Source: Zygnema cylindricum (taxonomy: Eukaryota; Streptophyta; Zygnematophyceae; Zygnematales; Zygnemataceae). Taken from it: a DNA stretch of 64,000 nucleotides. Shown one piece after another: positions 33,765 to 45,310 of the stretch (position 1 is its first letter; the number at the start of each line of letters is the position of its first letter). The stretch is taken from contig JBBHKE010003486.1 of assembly GCA_037447655.1 (NCBI GenBank), positions 91,634 to 155,633 of the forward strand. The letters are read 5' to 3'. The notes under the pieces are model-generated. The model ran no database searches, was not told where the DNA came from, and was given only the letters and a program-made list of their open reading frames with translations. Made by a program: the position numbers and the translations under genes.

Positions 33765-34064
33765 ATGGCGGCAAAGTCGCTAACCGCAGATCTCAAATCT
33801 AAGGCGCAGAATCAAGCCGTACAAATCCGTGTGCGTTTAGTACGGATTAACACGGCAAAAACGCCGCACAAAAGTTCGCAAAGCGTAGAACACAAAGCGT
33901 TTGCAATTAATAGTATGAACCCGTTTGTCCCCATTCCTAACTTAGTGCACCGACAACAGGATAGGTGCACCGACAACAGGATAGGTGCACCGACATCAAC
34001 CGAAGAACAATTTTTTCTGTACGGTGGCCAAACGTTATTAGCACATCCGAGATTTATCAAGTGA
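33765..34064 (+). CDS. Small ORF in the foldback loop, unknown
   Basis: 99 codons from an ATG in good context (ACCATGG). Basic N-terminal half, then a duplicated HRQQDRCTDN-type stretch created by a 20-bp tandem repeat that shifts frame between copies. A TATTTAAG sequence occurs about 60 nt upstream. No domain recognised; coding status doubtful. Confidence 0.3.
   Translation: MAAKSLTADLKSKAQNQAVQIRVRLVRINTAKTPHKSSQSVEHKAFAINSMNPFVPIPNLVHRQQDRCTDNRIGAPTSTEEQFFLYGGQTLLAHPRFIK
33945..33998 (+). repeat. 20-bp tandem repeat, 2.7 copies
   Basis: GTGCACCGACAACAGGATAG twice, then GTGCACCGACA. Unit length is not a multiple of three, so it would disturb any reading frame. Confidence 0.85.
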
Positions 34065-34284
34065 AGAAAGTGAAGTGAGAAAGGATCTGCGCGCAACAAT
34101 TTCATTTACATGTGGTTGCCGCAGTTTTGTTACCCGTAAACCTGCCGGCCGTGTGAATTGCTTTTTTATTTTATGAGGGTCGACGTTCGCAAGCGCGACA
34201 CTTTTTTAACCAGTCGTTACAATATTTCGCAAGTCAAAGTTGTTCGACGGATTGACCGTCAAGCATAAACTCAAAGGTACGTAA

Positions 34285-35240
34285 GGGTACGTCCCCGTGT
34301 ATTGAAGTATCTTCTTTTCTCTGTCCTTTTGCCCTAAAGTTCAGGGAACTTTGACAAAAACTTTAGCTGTACGAGAAAATCATTTTTACCAAAGTAGAGT
34401 GAGCGTCAATTCATACTTTGGATGTACGGCGTGTTTGTCGTCATGTGAACGCATTTTGGCGTTTTCCCCTTTTCGACCCCCGGGCAAGCGAATCCAGCCC
34501 AACAAAAAACTTCATCCAAAATCACCTCGAGGGGGTGATTTTAGTTCAAGTACCGCCCAAACATCGAATGAAAAACGAACCACGCATGCGCCACAAGCGT
34601 GCAACAATTTTAGGACGAGGGAGAGTCCTCGCTATTTTTCTTCGTGCCCGTCACGCGGATGTACGGAAAAAAATCTGCAGGGGTCTCGGACCTCCACTTT
34701 CATTCACGGGGTCCTTTGCATAATTTTGCGCCGTCGTCGCCTCTCTCCTCTCCCTCTCACACTATCGCTTTTATCTCACACTTTCTAGAATGAGACAACA
34801 ATATTGGTATAAAATGAGATATCTTTTAAATATGTTATTTTTGAAATTTTTTAGGTTTTTTTTAATGGCAAGTCGAATGAGAAAAGTAGAAAAAACGAAA
34901 TCGGGAAACCATGGGGGAAAGTTATTGAACCAGTGACGTCGACTTTGTCACAAGTGAGCATGACGTCACAATGTCACCAAACCCTAAACATCTACAATTT
35001 CACAAAAATCTAGACGTCTACAACTGTTGCTGTTTTTGTTGGAGTCACTAATCGTTGGAAGTTTAGTAGTCGGCTTCAATCGTCACAAGTTGTACCTACG
35101 TCTACAACTGTCACATTTCAAAGTTCAGATTTCATTTTCGCACATTGGGACGCTCTTCAAAGTTGTACGGAGAATCTTTAATATAGTCCAAAATACTTTA
35201 TCAAAGTACCGATTACATGGGGACTTACCCTAACTTTGTA
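34285..35240. other. Right part of the TIR transposon
   Basis: Short frames at 34351-34788 and 34418-34723 overlap in different phases and show no domain. 34920-35260 contains repeated CTACAACTGT words. Confidence 0.35.
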
Positions 35241-36285
35241 CTAATCTTTAAGTACAATATTTGACTAGATGACGCAACTACTTGCGCGCAGCAAAAATTG
35301 TCCGCGCGATTAGCAATTCCCTGAAAGTATTGAGCTGAGTCCATAGGACACGTCGTTGTAAGTGCATGTGCAACTGACCGACGGAGTACATGGAACTCCT
35401 CCACCCGACGAAGCGGCGTCGGAAGAACTCTGACCGTACAGAAGTTTGTCTTTTACCTGACGTGGATTCGCTCTCTGTTTAGTGATTCTGTTCGTTGTAA
35501 CTAGATCCTCTGGTAATCGATTGGTAGGTTACATCCGGTCGAAGCCGAAGTAAAAACGTTTTTAGGGTTGCGAGGATTGGCGAGGCGGAGGAGCTGTTGT
35601 CGAGTGAGGAGTTTTAGGGTTCGAAGGCGCGGGAAGGCAAAGGAAGGATGGGCGGCGAGGGAGATAGGCGGGGAGGGCCTACCGGGAGGACGAAACCGCA
35701 GAATAGGGCGACAGTACAGGAGCTAAAGCTGGTATCTTTTTTCTAATTCTCTCTCCCTCTCTCTGTCTCTCCATCTCTCCCCTTTCTTTTCCTTTTTTTT
35801 TTTTCTTTTCCTGTCCTTTTCTTTCTCTTCTCCATTCTTTTCCTTTCTATTTCTCTCCTTTCCTTTCCTTTCCTTTCCTCTCGTCCTTTCCGTTTTTTTT
35901 CTTCCCTGTTTTCCTTTCCTTTCCTTTCTTTTCCATTCCTCCCCTTCCTTTTTCCTTTCCTTACGTTTCCCTTGCCTTTCCTGTCCCTTTCCTACCTTTC
36001 CTTTTGTCCTTTCTTTCCTTTCCACCTTCCTTTCATTTCCTTTCCTGTCCTTGTTTCCCTTCCTCTCCTTTCCCTTCCTTACATTTTTCCTTGTTTTCCA
36101 CCTTTCTGCAGGTGCCAGCTGGCAGTACGTCCTTTCCTGGCAGTCGGCGATTTCCTTAGATTCCGTGTCTGGCGCTTTCCTCCTTCCTGGTTGAAAGGTT
36201 TGGGCGCAAGCGCGTGGCAGGAGTCGCTCCCTCGGACTCGCGAGCTATGATGCCTCAAGCCGAGGATGGGGGGAGTGTGTTTTGG

Positions 36286-36330
36286 AAGATACATATACAT
36301 ATACATATATATATATAATATATACAAATA
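36286..36330. repeat. TA/CATA microsatellite
   Basis: (ACATAT)n followed by (TA)n. Frames read through it are meaningless. Confidence 0.8.
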
Positions 36331-36373
36331 TTTGGGAGTGTGCTTTGGAAGATGAGATACGGAGGTATCTCAG

Positions 36374-36515
36374 CGGGGGGGGGGGGGGGGGGGGGGGGTA
36401 CCCTGGCAGTATGTCTTGCCTGTGTCTGGCGATTGGGAGGGAGGGTGCGAGGGGGGGGGGAGGGCGTGCGTTGGCAGCGGGGGGGGGGGGGGGGGGGGGG
36501 GCGTTGGCAGGGGGG
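36374..36515 (+). repeat. Poly-G runs
   Basis: Two G homopolymers of more than 20 nt plus shorter runs. Strong G-quadruplex potential, and length is likely unreliable in any assembly. Confidence 0.85.
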
Positions 36516-36727
36516 TCAACGCCTTAATCATGAAGGCACATGAATCAGACTAGATGATGAGTACTATATGTATAGTGTGGTACTATTCTTGCACGGCGCA
36601 AAATCTTTGTTTGTAACCCTTCAGTGAATGGAAGTGGAGGCTTTTTTGCACTGCAATTGTTCACTGTTTGTACGGTTTTAGTCCATAATCGCTTTTAAAA
36701 GGAAGAGTGAGAGAGAAGAAGAGCTGG

Positions 36728-36732
<5 letters not shown>

Positions 36733-36788
<56 letters not shown>

Positions 36789-36789
36789 C
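36733..36789. repeat. (CT)n microsatellite
   Basis: About 57 nt of CT repeats with one CC interruption, directly followed by CAGG, a splice-acceptor-like end. No attached exon could be supported. Confidence 0.85.
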
Positions 36790-37615
36790 AGGTTTTTTTT
36801 TTTTAACAAAACCTTTTTTTTGTTTTCTGTTTTCGTTTTGATCGGCAGGGATTGCTCCAATTTGTGGAACATACGGCTGAGCCTTGTGAACCTGAATACT
36901 AAGTGGTGAGGAACTTTTGACATTTTATGAAAGACATTTTGGGATTTTTTGGGGGCAAATCTCATTGTTATGCTGGTTTACAAGCAGCTCTCCCATTGGC
37001 TCCATCTATGTTTCTTCGCAACCTTAGGTTCTTTTTGTTTTTCTGTTTTTTTGTGAACCTTTGGTTAACTTTTTCGGTTACTAGCTTATTTTTGTGATTT
37101 TTTTCTGTTTCTCGGTGCGTTCTTGTAAACTATTTTTGTATTTTTTCATCCACTATTTCAAGTGTTGTTTCGAAACGCTTGAGGGTTTTTTAACCTTCTC
37201 AGGGTTTTTTAGTATCTCCTTATTCGGGGTGGCACATTTTCCTAAAAACTCGAGTTTTGAATTTAAAAATTGTGTATTTATTTTTTCCGTGTTTTGGTTA
37301 GAGGCAGTCAGGAAAGAATGTTCTACTTTTTTATTTTTAGCATTTACACGGGCTGTAGAGAATGGAGCCTCCATATTTTACCCTCTTCACCCTAAAGCAA
37401 AAGTGTAAATGAAAACCAACGCAATTGCATAATTGTTATATACGAATTGAATTTTATTTAAACGAATGCTACTTTTCCTTTCCCTCGTCAATTTTCACAT
37501 GTCTTAGTAAAAACTGGTCTTAAGGAAAACTGATGCCTTTTTTGCAGATTTTCTGATCCGTTTACCGTCGAACAGACGTCAGAATGTCCTTGTAGGAGGA
37601 AACGTTCTTCTGAGG

Positions 37616-37715
37616 GTGCTCCTCCTCCTCCCCCCCCCTCCTCCTCCTCCTCCTCCACCTCCCCCTCCTCCTCTTTCTCCCCTTCCTCCTCGTCCTCCTC
37701 TTCCTCTTTCTCCAT
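37616..37715. repeat. CTC/CCT microsatellite
   Basis: Triplet-like CTC and CCT repeats. The Glu/Gly-rich and Pro-rich frames over it (37488-37939) are compositional. An ATG at 37762 follows but its frame has no recognisable domain. Confidence 0.75.
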
Positions 37716-38179
37716 TGCCATCGTCTCTCCCTCGCTTGGCTCTTAACCCTAATTCTGGATCTATGGCCTCCGTTTTTTGTCTTTTCACTGAATCAGAAGG
37801 TTCCATGGAAAATTCTGGCTTAAAAATAAAAATAGTATTAATAATTTGGTTTTATGTGGTTCGTTTGTTTTGTAAAGCTTGTTCACTTTTAGGGTTTATT
37901 TGCTTTCAATTATTTGCTTGTTTTTTAGGATTTGCTTGATCGTTGTGGTTTTGTTAGTTATATATGTACTGTTTTTTCATGGTTTTTTTTCTTTGTTAGG
38001 GTTTCTTCTCTTTTAGGGTTTCTTTTGTTTTTTAGGGTTTTTTCTGCTTTTCACGGTTTATTTTATAAAATAATTAAACCTGTCATAATTTTTCAGTCGG
38101 AAGACCAAATTCCGGATTAATATTAGGGTTCAGTTAAGTTCAATTCTTAAAAAACGGAACTTGATTAGCAGTAATTCGA

Positions 38180-38935
38180 AAGAAATTAAAATTAGGGTAA
38201 AGATTTAGGTCAAAATTTGATTAGGGCTTTCGAAGCTCATGTCTTATTCACACGTAGAGTTCCGCGAAGTTTTCTAGCGACCGTACAGGACGCATTAGTA
38301 CGGACAACCATTACGAAAAATATTTTATTTTTTCGTTGTTCCCAGAAGTTCCCCAGAAGCACCTTACAGCATAGATGTCCCGTGCGCATATTACGCACGG
38401 TATAAACTAACGAATACTGGTACTCATCAAACGCTTTTGAAAAGCTAATAGAATGCGTACCTTGCCTTTTACCCGTACATTATTTTTACACTTACGTATA
38501 GTGTCCGTCTATGTTCGTACATGTTAGGGTTATTCTAGGAGATTTTTAGGGTTTTCAAGGTACATTGCCGTACGTTCCATTATATTTCAGTACGGTTGCC
38601 GTGGATATTTCGTACTCTTAGACTTTTTAGGGTACACTTTCCTACAACATCGTACATTTCAGTTAAATTTTCGTACTTTTAAAGATTTTAAGGATTTTCT
38701 AAGATTACGCTTTTCGTACGTTTTTGTACATGGCCGTACAGATAAGTTTACACGAATTTTACGAAAAGTATGAAAAAGACGAATACTACATAGTTTTCGT
38801 ACAAAATTTGAAATCCGTACGAATTGGACATCAACGCCTTACAAGATTACGGTGTACGGGATCCGATAAAACGTACGGACATAAAATTTACGATGCCCGG
38901 AATCGTCGGGCACCCAAAAAATAATGTATTGACAA
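38180..38935. other. GTAC-rich DNA without supported gene
   Basis: By eye about 17 GTAC tetramers fall in 38450-38900, many as CGTACG, CCGTAC or GTACGG. The frame at 38724-38924 is not supported by any domain. Confidence 0.5.
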
Positions 38936-39002
38936 TTTTATACCAGCCGTCTCTTCATTGTTTTTCTTCTAAAATCATTTCTTTTCCTTTCAAAGACAAC
39001 CA

Positions 39003-39470
39003 TGGAAGACACTATGGATCTCGATGACATCCAAGCATAGCCGGTTCGACGGTCAGATCGAACGAGAGGAGATCTTGAACAAGAGATGAGTCACGTGGTG
39101 AATAGGGGGGAAGAGAGATATAAAGTGTAGTAAAAATCGATCAACTCGTGGAAGCGTGGGCGACAACTTAAGAATGTAGAGTGAGGAACCTAACCAAGTT
39201 AGATTGGGATTACTACGTTGTTGAAAAAGTAAATGTAATTCTTGGATAAGAAGAAGAACGTGTTAAAAAGAAAAATGGACAGGTTAGAGAAGGTTTATAT
39301 GAGGTTTAAAAATTTAGAAAGAGACCAACATAGCAAGAGGAATGAATTGCAAATACTAGGAACTACTCACACGTCTATAACAACTCGCACAAAGTCCATT
39401 GGACTCGTTGCGATCGGTTAAACCAGATGAAATCTATAATCCGGGGCCGAAAAAAAACGAATAGGAGAAA
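39003..39470 (+). other. Possible gag-like remnant
   Basis: Frames read MEDTMDLDDIQA, then RSDRTRGDLEQEMSH and MDRLEKVYMRFKNLERDQH, a charged helical pattern seen in retroelement gag N-termini. Many stops. Weak. Confidence 0.2.
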
Positions 39471-39954
39471 AAGATGATGATATAGAGTTCTATGGAGGAT
39501 CTTCCCTACCAGAAATAATACCAAAAGTTGGCATCACTTTGGATATTTTTTTTCATCTTATAAAGGTACTCCCAACCACTTAAACGGCATGTAATATTGA
39601 TAAAAAAAGGGAAAAAATTAAAACCATTGTTCCTCCACTTCCACCTCCTTATTTGACTTGTAGGCTTTTTTCAAGGCACTCCCCATCCTTTACCGTCTCC
39701 CCTCCCAAATTTGTTTTCCTCTTCCTCCTCTTCTCTGTTCTCTCATTCATTTCCTGCCTCCTCCTCCGCCGCCTACTCATTTTTTTTTTCAATTTAGGCT
39801 TTTTTAGGGATTTTCCGTTCCTTCTCCCTCACTTCTTCTTAGCTAATTGTCCTCCTCCACCTCCCTATCCTCCCTCTCTTCCCTCTCCTTCTCTTCCACC
39901 TTTATTTATTTTTTCATTTAACGAGTTGTTTAAGGTTTGTAAAAATAAAAAATA

Positions 39955-40270
39955 GGGTGGAGCGAGGAGGCGACGGTGGTGAAGGAGAGAGGAGAGAGGG
40001 AAGAGGAGGGAGGGAGAGGGAGGAGGAGAGAGAGGAGGGGTTGGGAGGAGAAAGGGGGAGAGGAGGAGGGTGAGGATTGCAGGAGGATGAGGGATAGGAG
40101 GAGGAGGAAGATACGGAGGAGAAACATGACGGGTGTAAGGAGGGGCAGGAACGGAAGATACTTGGAGGACAAAGAAAGGGAGAAGCGGGAAGAGGAGGGG
40201 AAGAGGAGGGCGTGGAGGAGGAAGAGGAGGAGAGGGGGTAGTAAGGGGTGGAGGAGGGGGAGGAAGAGTT
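39955..40270 (+). repeat. Purine-rich (GGAGGA) tract
   Basis: About 310 nt of nearly pure purine, preceded by pyrimidine-rich DNA (39650-39900). Charged frames here are compositional. Confidence 0.75.
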
Positions 40271-40279
40271 TAATTACCT

Positions 40280-41368
40280 TTATGATAGTTTCATTATGCG
40301 TTGAATATACCCCAACTCATTTTTCTAGCTTTGGTGTTCTCTTTCTAGTTCTTGAAGCTCATATTAACATTATTTAAACCGCCCAATTTGATATTCACGT
40401 CCCCTAATGTTTTTTTATTTCCACGTAGTTCATTTAGCTTTTCAACAACATCGTAATCCTACCTGAATCGGTTAGGTTCCTTTCCTCAAATTCTTAGGCT
40501 GATGGCTTTCTACCCTCCACTTCCCCTTTTTGCCATTCACCATAGAATTCCCCTCTTGTTGGGTTTGATTGTCTAACTGGTTATTCTCAATGTCACACTA
40601 TTCTTGGTAGTGTTCACAATGGTGCATTTATGGGTAGGTAATATGCATAATCTCGCAAGGCTCTTCCAATGGTTTTTTGGGCATAGGAAAAGTGAAATAG
40701 TTTTTGCAACAATTGTTTGTACAGCCACCTAGAAGTGTAACTATAGGGCTCAATAAAATGTACAACATTACAAAACACAAAAGTACGTATAACATCTATA
40801 GATTGTAAAACTTAAAATTATTGCATGAACTCTTGAACGCTCGATAGCTTAAATCTTCTTATTACCCTCCAAAAAAACTTTGTAGTGTGACGTACGATCG
40901 CCAATTCAATAGTGTAAGTACATCAAATGTGGAAATATATATTGGAATTGAACGGTTTCTTTCAATAGAGATGCGCAAATCCGACGACTGTATTTAACAA
41001 CAGGCTTTTGAAAAGGATGAAAACTAAAAAAAACACTGAAACACGAATCGCGCAAGCGCGTGGACAAGTGAACGTGTAAACGCGTAAACGCGGAAACGTG
41101 AAAACAATGAAGAGAGACCATGGCAAGGGGAGCACTTTTCGCAAACACGATTTTTGCTACGCACAAGTGTACGGCAGCAAGTACAAATTCGTATAAACTT
41201 GCGCGGAGAAGAAATCCTGTCTGCGAAAAGTGTTTCCATGGAATCAAAAACGTCTACCGTAAAAGTTTTTAAAACGCGAAAGCGTAAATAGTTACCGTGA
41301 GCTCTAACAGGAATGGAACGGCCGCTTAAATTGTCAACTTCTGAGCTCTGGCCGTCTGCAGAGTACGG
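40280..41368. other. Spacer without recognised gene
   Basis: Overlapping minus-strand frames at 40906-41410 conflict in phase and carry no domain. 41040-41100 has short GCGTAAACGCG-type repeats. Confidence 0.35.
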
Positions 41369-41589
41369 TACACCGTGTATCGCTATTAGTGTTAATATTT
41401 TTTTCGCCACCTAAAACATCTTTTTACGTACATACCTGTCCTTTTTCCACATGGAGACCGCCAATTAGAAGGTGAGAATCGTGGATTTCAATCCCAACCG
41501 TCAGATCCATATTCCGAAAATTATGTACGGAGAAAAGATGCATTAAGTGGCAAAAAAAACATTAACACTAATAGCGATTCACGGTGTAC
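41369..41589. mobile_element. MITE, short class, TACACCGTG termini
   Basis: 221 bp. Left TACACCGTGTATCGCTATTAG; right end, reverse complemented, TACACCGTGAATCGCTATTAG. Inner blocks TCGCCAC(C/T)TAAAACAT and CCGTACATA..GGAGACCGCCAATTAGAAGG are shared with 46821-47039 and 57776-58002. Ends at TA. Confidence 0.85.
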
Positions 41590-41822
41590 TGTACACTAAA
41601 GTGTTCGATGACGTCATAGTATCGTACGATAAATATCTCCAGGCAAAAGTAAACGTGGATGATTGACATTGGCGGAAGTACAGTAGACGATCTTGACATT
41701 AATATTTTCAATTTTTCGTACGAAATAAAGTACAGAAAAGTGTACAATGATTCGTACGGATTTTTTTCAAAGATAAAGTTGAGAGAGGTACATGTGAGGG
41801 AGGTTCGTGTGGTTTTGAAATA

Positions 41823-41994
<172 letters not shown>

Positions 41995-41996
41995 CT

Positions 41997-44549
41997 ATGT
42001 CAGCCACACTCAGCTCTCGAATTTTAGATCGAGGAAGAGAATCTCTTCTTCACGGAGGATTCCCTAACTGTGATCCACATGGAACTAGGCTTTCCGTTAG
42101 GGATTCCGTTAGGGTTTCCGCCAAACCTAACGGCCGGCACCGCCTCCGTACGGTCCGAGTGCATGCCGGCCAATCAGAAGACGACACGTGGCGGCGGAAA
42201 AGTCTCTCGCAGCTCGAGAAGGAGCTTCTCGGAATCGATACTTCGCCGGAGGAGGAAAAAAAATCGGAAAAAAACCCTAAAAAGCCTCCGAAAAAGGAAC
42301 CAGAAAGGAGGTAAAAACGGGCATTTAAAGCGTTTTAATTGGGTTTTATAAGGGATTTTGTGGGGTTTTAAAGGGGTTTAAAGGGGTTTAAAGGGGTTTA
42401 AAGGGGGGTTAGAGGGTAAAAATAAAGAGTCTCAGAGGGAGGAACACGGGTACTAAAAAAATAATGGGTGAAAAAAAGGGGGTATAATTTAATGTTCATT
42501 TCTAAAACCCTAATTAAGCATTAAATTTCACCCCTTTAAAATTATTGGGTGACAATTCAGACTGTTAACCCTAAATAATCCCAAAGTACCCCTTTTGGAG
42601 ACTCTGATAAAGTCAAAAAGGACAAACCATAAAAAAAATTCAAGATGTCCCCAAAAAAACCCTAATTATGTCTCTTAGGACAAATCTATGGAAAAGTAAG
42701 CTTTTCTAGATCACTATGATTATAGTATTATATTTAGTACCATAATTAATACACACAGTTAGTAATTGTTACCATATTTAGTACTATTATATATTTAGTA
42801 CCGTAATTATTACCGTAAATAGTGCCGTAATGAATAATTATCACCACAATTATTACCACAAATATAACCATAACTAGTGCTGTTACTATAATTGGTACCA
42901 TTATTAATACCCACAGTTTGATAATTTTTACCATGATTTACCATAAAAATTTATGCTATTAGGACCATAATCATTACCATAATTAGTACCATAATCACTA
43001 TCATAATTATTACCATAATTGCTATCATAAGGAATACCATCATAAATCATTATTACCAGGACCATAACGTAATCATTTCTGTAATTACTACGACAATTAG
43101 TAATTATCACCATAGTTTTGAACAAAATTATTACCATCATTATCCTCAGTACCATAATTATTACTGCCATCTTTAGTACTATCATCAATACCATAATTAG
43201 TACAATAATTGTTACTATAATTAATACCTTTAATTTGGTACTTAGTACCATGATTCGTGCCATATCTACTGTTTCCATGATTAGAATGGATTTTTTTTGT
43301 AAAAAAAAATTGTTTGTAAAGTTAATTCATGTATCCAATAATAAATCCACATTAGCTCATGTTTGATAATTGTACCAAATTTTTTTGATTCAAGTTTTGA
43401 ACGGTTTGATTGCTTAAAAATATTGCTTATTTCAAATTATACGCTTTTTTAATTAGAATTATGTGTCTTACTGCGATGTTTTTTTTTTGATTAGGATTTT
43501 TTCCTATCGGTTGTTTTTTAAACAATATATCTTGTGTCTCTTTTTTTTTTTTTTGAAGTATAGTGTGTATTTTTAAGATTTTAGTTATTTATCGGCCTAT
43601 TTTTTGACTTGGTTATCTATGTATTATTTACTGAATTATCAATTTGTTCCGCTCTTAAATACCTAATGGTTATTTTTATATTTATTATTCATTTTATATA
43701 ATATATATATATTTTTTCTTTTTTTCAGAAATGCGGATGGTTCCGAATGGTCGCTTTTGGACGAAGTCGAGTCAAATTTGAATTTTTCGTTTCCGATTTT
43801 CGACGAATCACCAATCGCGAAAAATTTACAAAGTGCTGGAGAGTGGTTGGAGGAAAAGACAATAACAAAAGACAAAGATTCGAGTATGTTTTTTGGACCT
43901 TTCATCTATATTTTGTTCTTAGTTTAGTATTTTTGTTTGTTTTTTTCTTTTCTTTTTTCTTATTCTTTTTTTTGCGTTTTTTTTATTTTTATTGGGACTC
44001 TCTTCCGTGTTTTTTATTCTGATTATACCTTTTCTTTTTTTTCTTGGCTTAAAAGGTTGTAAGAACATACAAAAAATTGTACTTTTTTCTGTCATTTTTT
44101 GTGTTTTTTTGTTTTTTTTGTTCTTAGTGTTTTCCCTTTCTGAATTTGTTTTTTTTTCCTCTCTTCTTCCTCTCCCTTCTCCCCCTCCCCCCCTCCCCTC
44201 TCCCCTCTCCCCCTCTTTCATCTCTCCCTTTATTTTGAGAAGAAAAAGAACACCGCTTCACGGAAAAAGCACAAAAACATTTTTTTGTACTTGGTTTTGT
44301 TTCCTTTTTTTTCCTCTCTCTCTCTTTCTCCTTTTTTTCCCTTTTTTGTCCTTTTTCTATCTCCTTTTTAATCAAATTATTCCCTCCCCCTCCCCCTCTT
44401 TTTTCTATTTTTGCAGATACCGGATTGTACATTCTTTTTGGAATTTTCCCTGTTTGGCTTTTTCTGGTTCTTGTCTCTTTTGGAGTCGTCCATCTTCCCG
44501 AATCTTTGTCTTCTTTTGAAAAGTTTTTTACTGAAGTTCCCGATAGACC
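41997..44549 (+). CDS. Spliced gene, probable plastid-targeted membrane protein (3' end open)
   Basis: Exons 41997-42310, 43729-43883 and 44417-44549 join in phase with GT-AG borders (GGAG|gtaaaa, ttcag|AAAT, TCGA|gtatgt, tgcag|ATAC, ACC|gtaagt). The product starts with a Ser/Arg-rich, acid-poor leader of about 60 residues (MSATLSSRILDRGRESLL), typical of plastid transit peptides. A charged part (LSQLEKELLGIDTSPEEEKK), then EWSLLDEVESNLNFSFPIFD and a membrane segment GLYILFGIFPVWLFLVLVSF follow. A last exon 44720-44849 would fit the phase and end at TAA after another hydrophobic stretch, but its T-rich composition makes this weak. Family not recognised. Confidence 0.65.
42362..42406 (+). repeat. 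10-bp tandem repeat in intron 1
   Basis: Four head-to-tail TTTAAAGGGG units, just after the donor site. Confidence 0.85.
42715..43275. repeat. ATTAxTACCATA degenerate minisatellite in intron 1
   Basis: About 550 nt built from 6-12 nt words such as TAGTACCATAAT, ATTATTACCATA and ACTATCATAATT. The minus-strand frames rich in Ile, Met and Val come from this repeat. The intron carries no other feature. Confidence 0.8.
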
Positions 44550-45310
44550 GTAAGTTATGAATAGTAAATTTTTTAAAAAATAATAAAAGGAAAAAAAAAT
44601 GGAAAAGAAAAGAGAGAAAGAAAAAAATTGGGAAAAAAAAAAAAGGAAAAAAGGGGAAAAGGAAGGAGATTGTTTCGCAAGTTTGGTATTTTTTGTTTCT
44701 TCTCCTTCTACTTTTTTAGTTTCTTTCTCTTTCCTCAATGTGATTTATTAATTTGGTTAATATATATATTTTCAATCCTTTTTTATTCTGACGTCCTCGC
44801 AAGTTTTGTGTTGTCACGTCACTTCTTTTCCATCTTTTTTTGTCTTTAAACATTTAAAAGCAAAAAAAAATAGAAATAGAAATAACATCGTAATGTTTAT
44901 CGAGGACAAGTTCTCGATACACAATACCATGTATACTTTATTAACCTCTCAAATATATATTTTTTTACTTTTTTTTTTGATACATTGGTAAAAAAATAAA
45001 CTTGTTTATACCCCGACAAACTTTTCAACTACAAAAACAACAACAACTAAAAAAAGGGAAAACAAGTGAAAATAAAAAGAAAAAGACAGGGGCAAAATCT
45101 AACTTAAGTAGCTCTGATTGGCTAGTGAGAAATTATAAAAAACAAAGGTATCTGATTGTGCATAGAAAATATTTGGGTAAAATTTCCCCTAATCTTTGTT
45201 ACTATGAATAAATCTGATTGAGCTTTTGCGTGTCGAGGCCGTTATCTGACACTTTTTATATTTTTTCGTACGAAATAAAATTAACGTATGAATTGGCACA
45301 TTTCACATGG

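Larger units (their letters stand above)
33464..34284. mobile_element. Nested foldback unit with 210-bp inverted arms
   Basis: Arms 33464-33672 and 34070-34284 are inverted copies, starting TTACGTACCTTTGAGTT and sharing CGGTCAATCCGTCGAACA, CACACGGCCGGC and GAAATTGTTGCGCGCA-like blocks. The 400-bp centre holds a short ORF. It sits inside the larger TIR transposon and could be an independent insertion or its core. Confidence 0.8.
33369..35322. mobile_element. 1.95-kb TIR transposon with 6-bp target duplication
   Basis: Termini AGGGAATTGCTAATCG and its complement; the TIRs extend about 50 bp and share CAATTTTTGCT and AAGTAGTTGCGTCA. GAAAGT flanks both sides (33363-33368, 35323-35328). No transposase ORF is seen, so it is non-autonomous. 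A 6-bp duplication is unusual for plant superfamilies (hAT 8, MULE about 9, CACTA and PIF 3), so I leave it unassigned. Confidence 0.85.
32700..36280 (+). repeat. Repeat family R, copy 2, split by a DNA transposon
   Basis: Left part 32700-33368 and right part 35323-36280 match R copy 1 in order. Joining the flanks across the transposon gives the continuous R order seen near 15165-15195 (..GAATCTCC.. then ..GAGCTGAGTCCATAGG), so copy 1 acts as an empty-site reference. 35740-36110 is the pyrimidine tract, ending CTGCAGGTGCCAGC. Confidence 0.65.

Noticed and set aside
42720-43270. CRISPR-like array
   Set aside because: Repeats are short, degenerate and have no uniform spacers; the genome is eukaryotic.
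42746-43278. Ile/Val/Met-rich minus-strand ORFs
   Set aside because: Translation of the intronic ATTACCATA repeat; no fold or domain.
44124-44738. 204-residue minus-strand ORF opposite exon 3 of the plastid-like gene
   Set aside because: Lys/Glu-rich ends come from T-rich introns; the plus-strand exon model with splice sites explains the region better.
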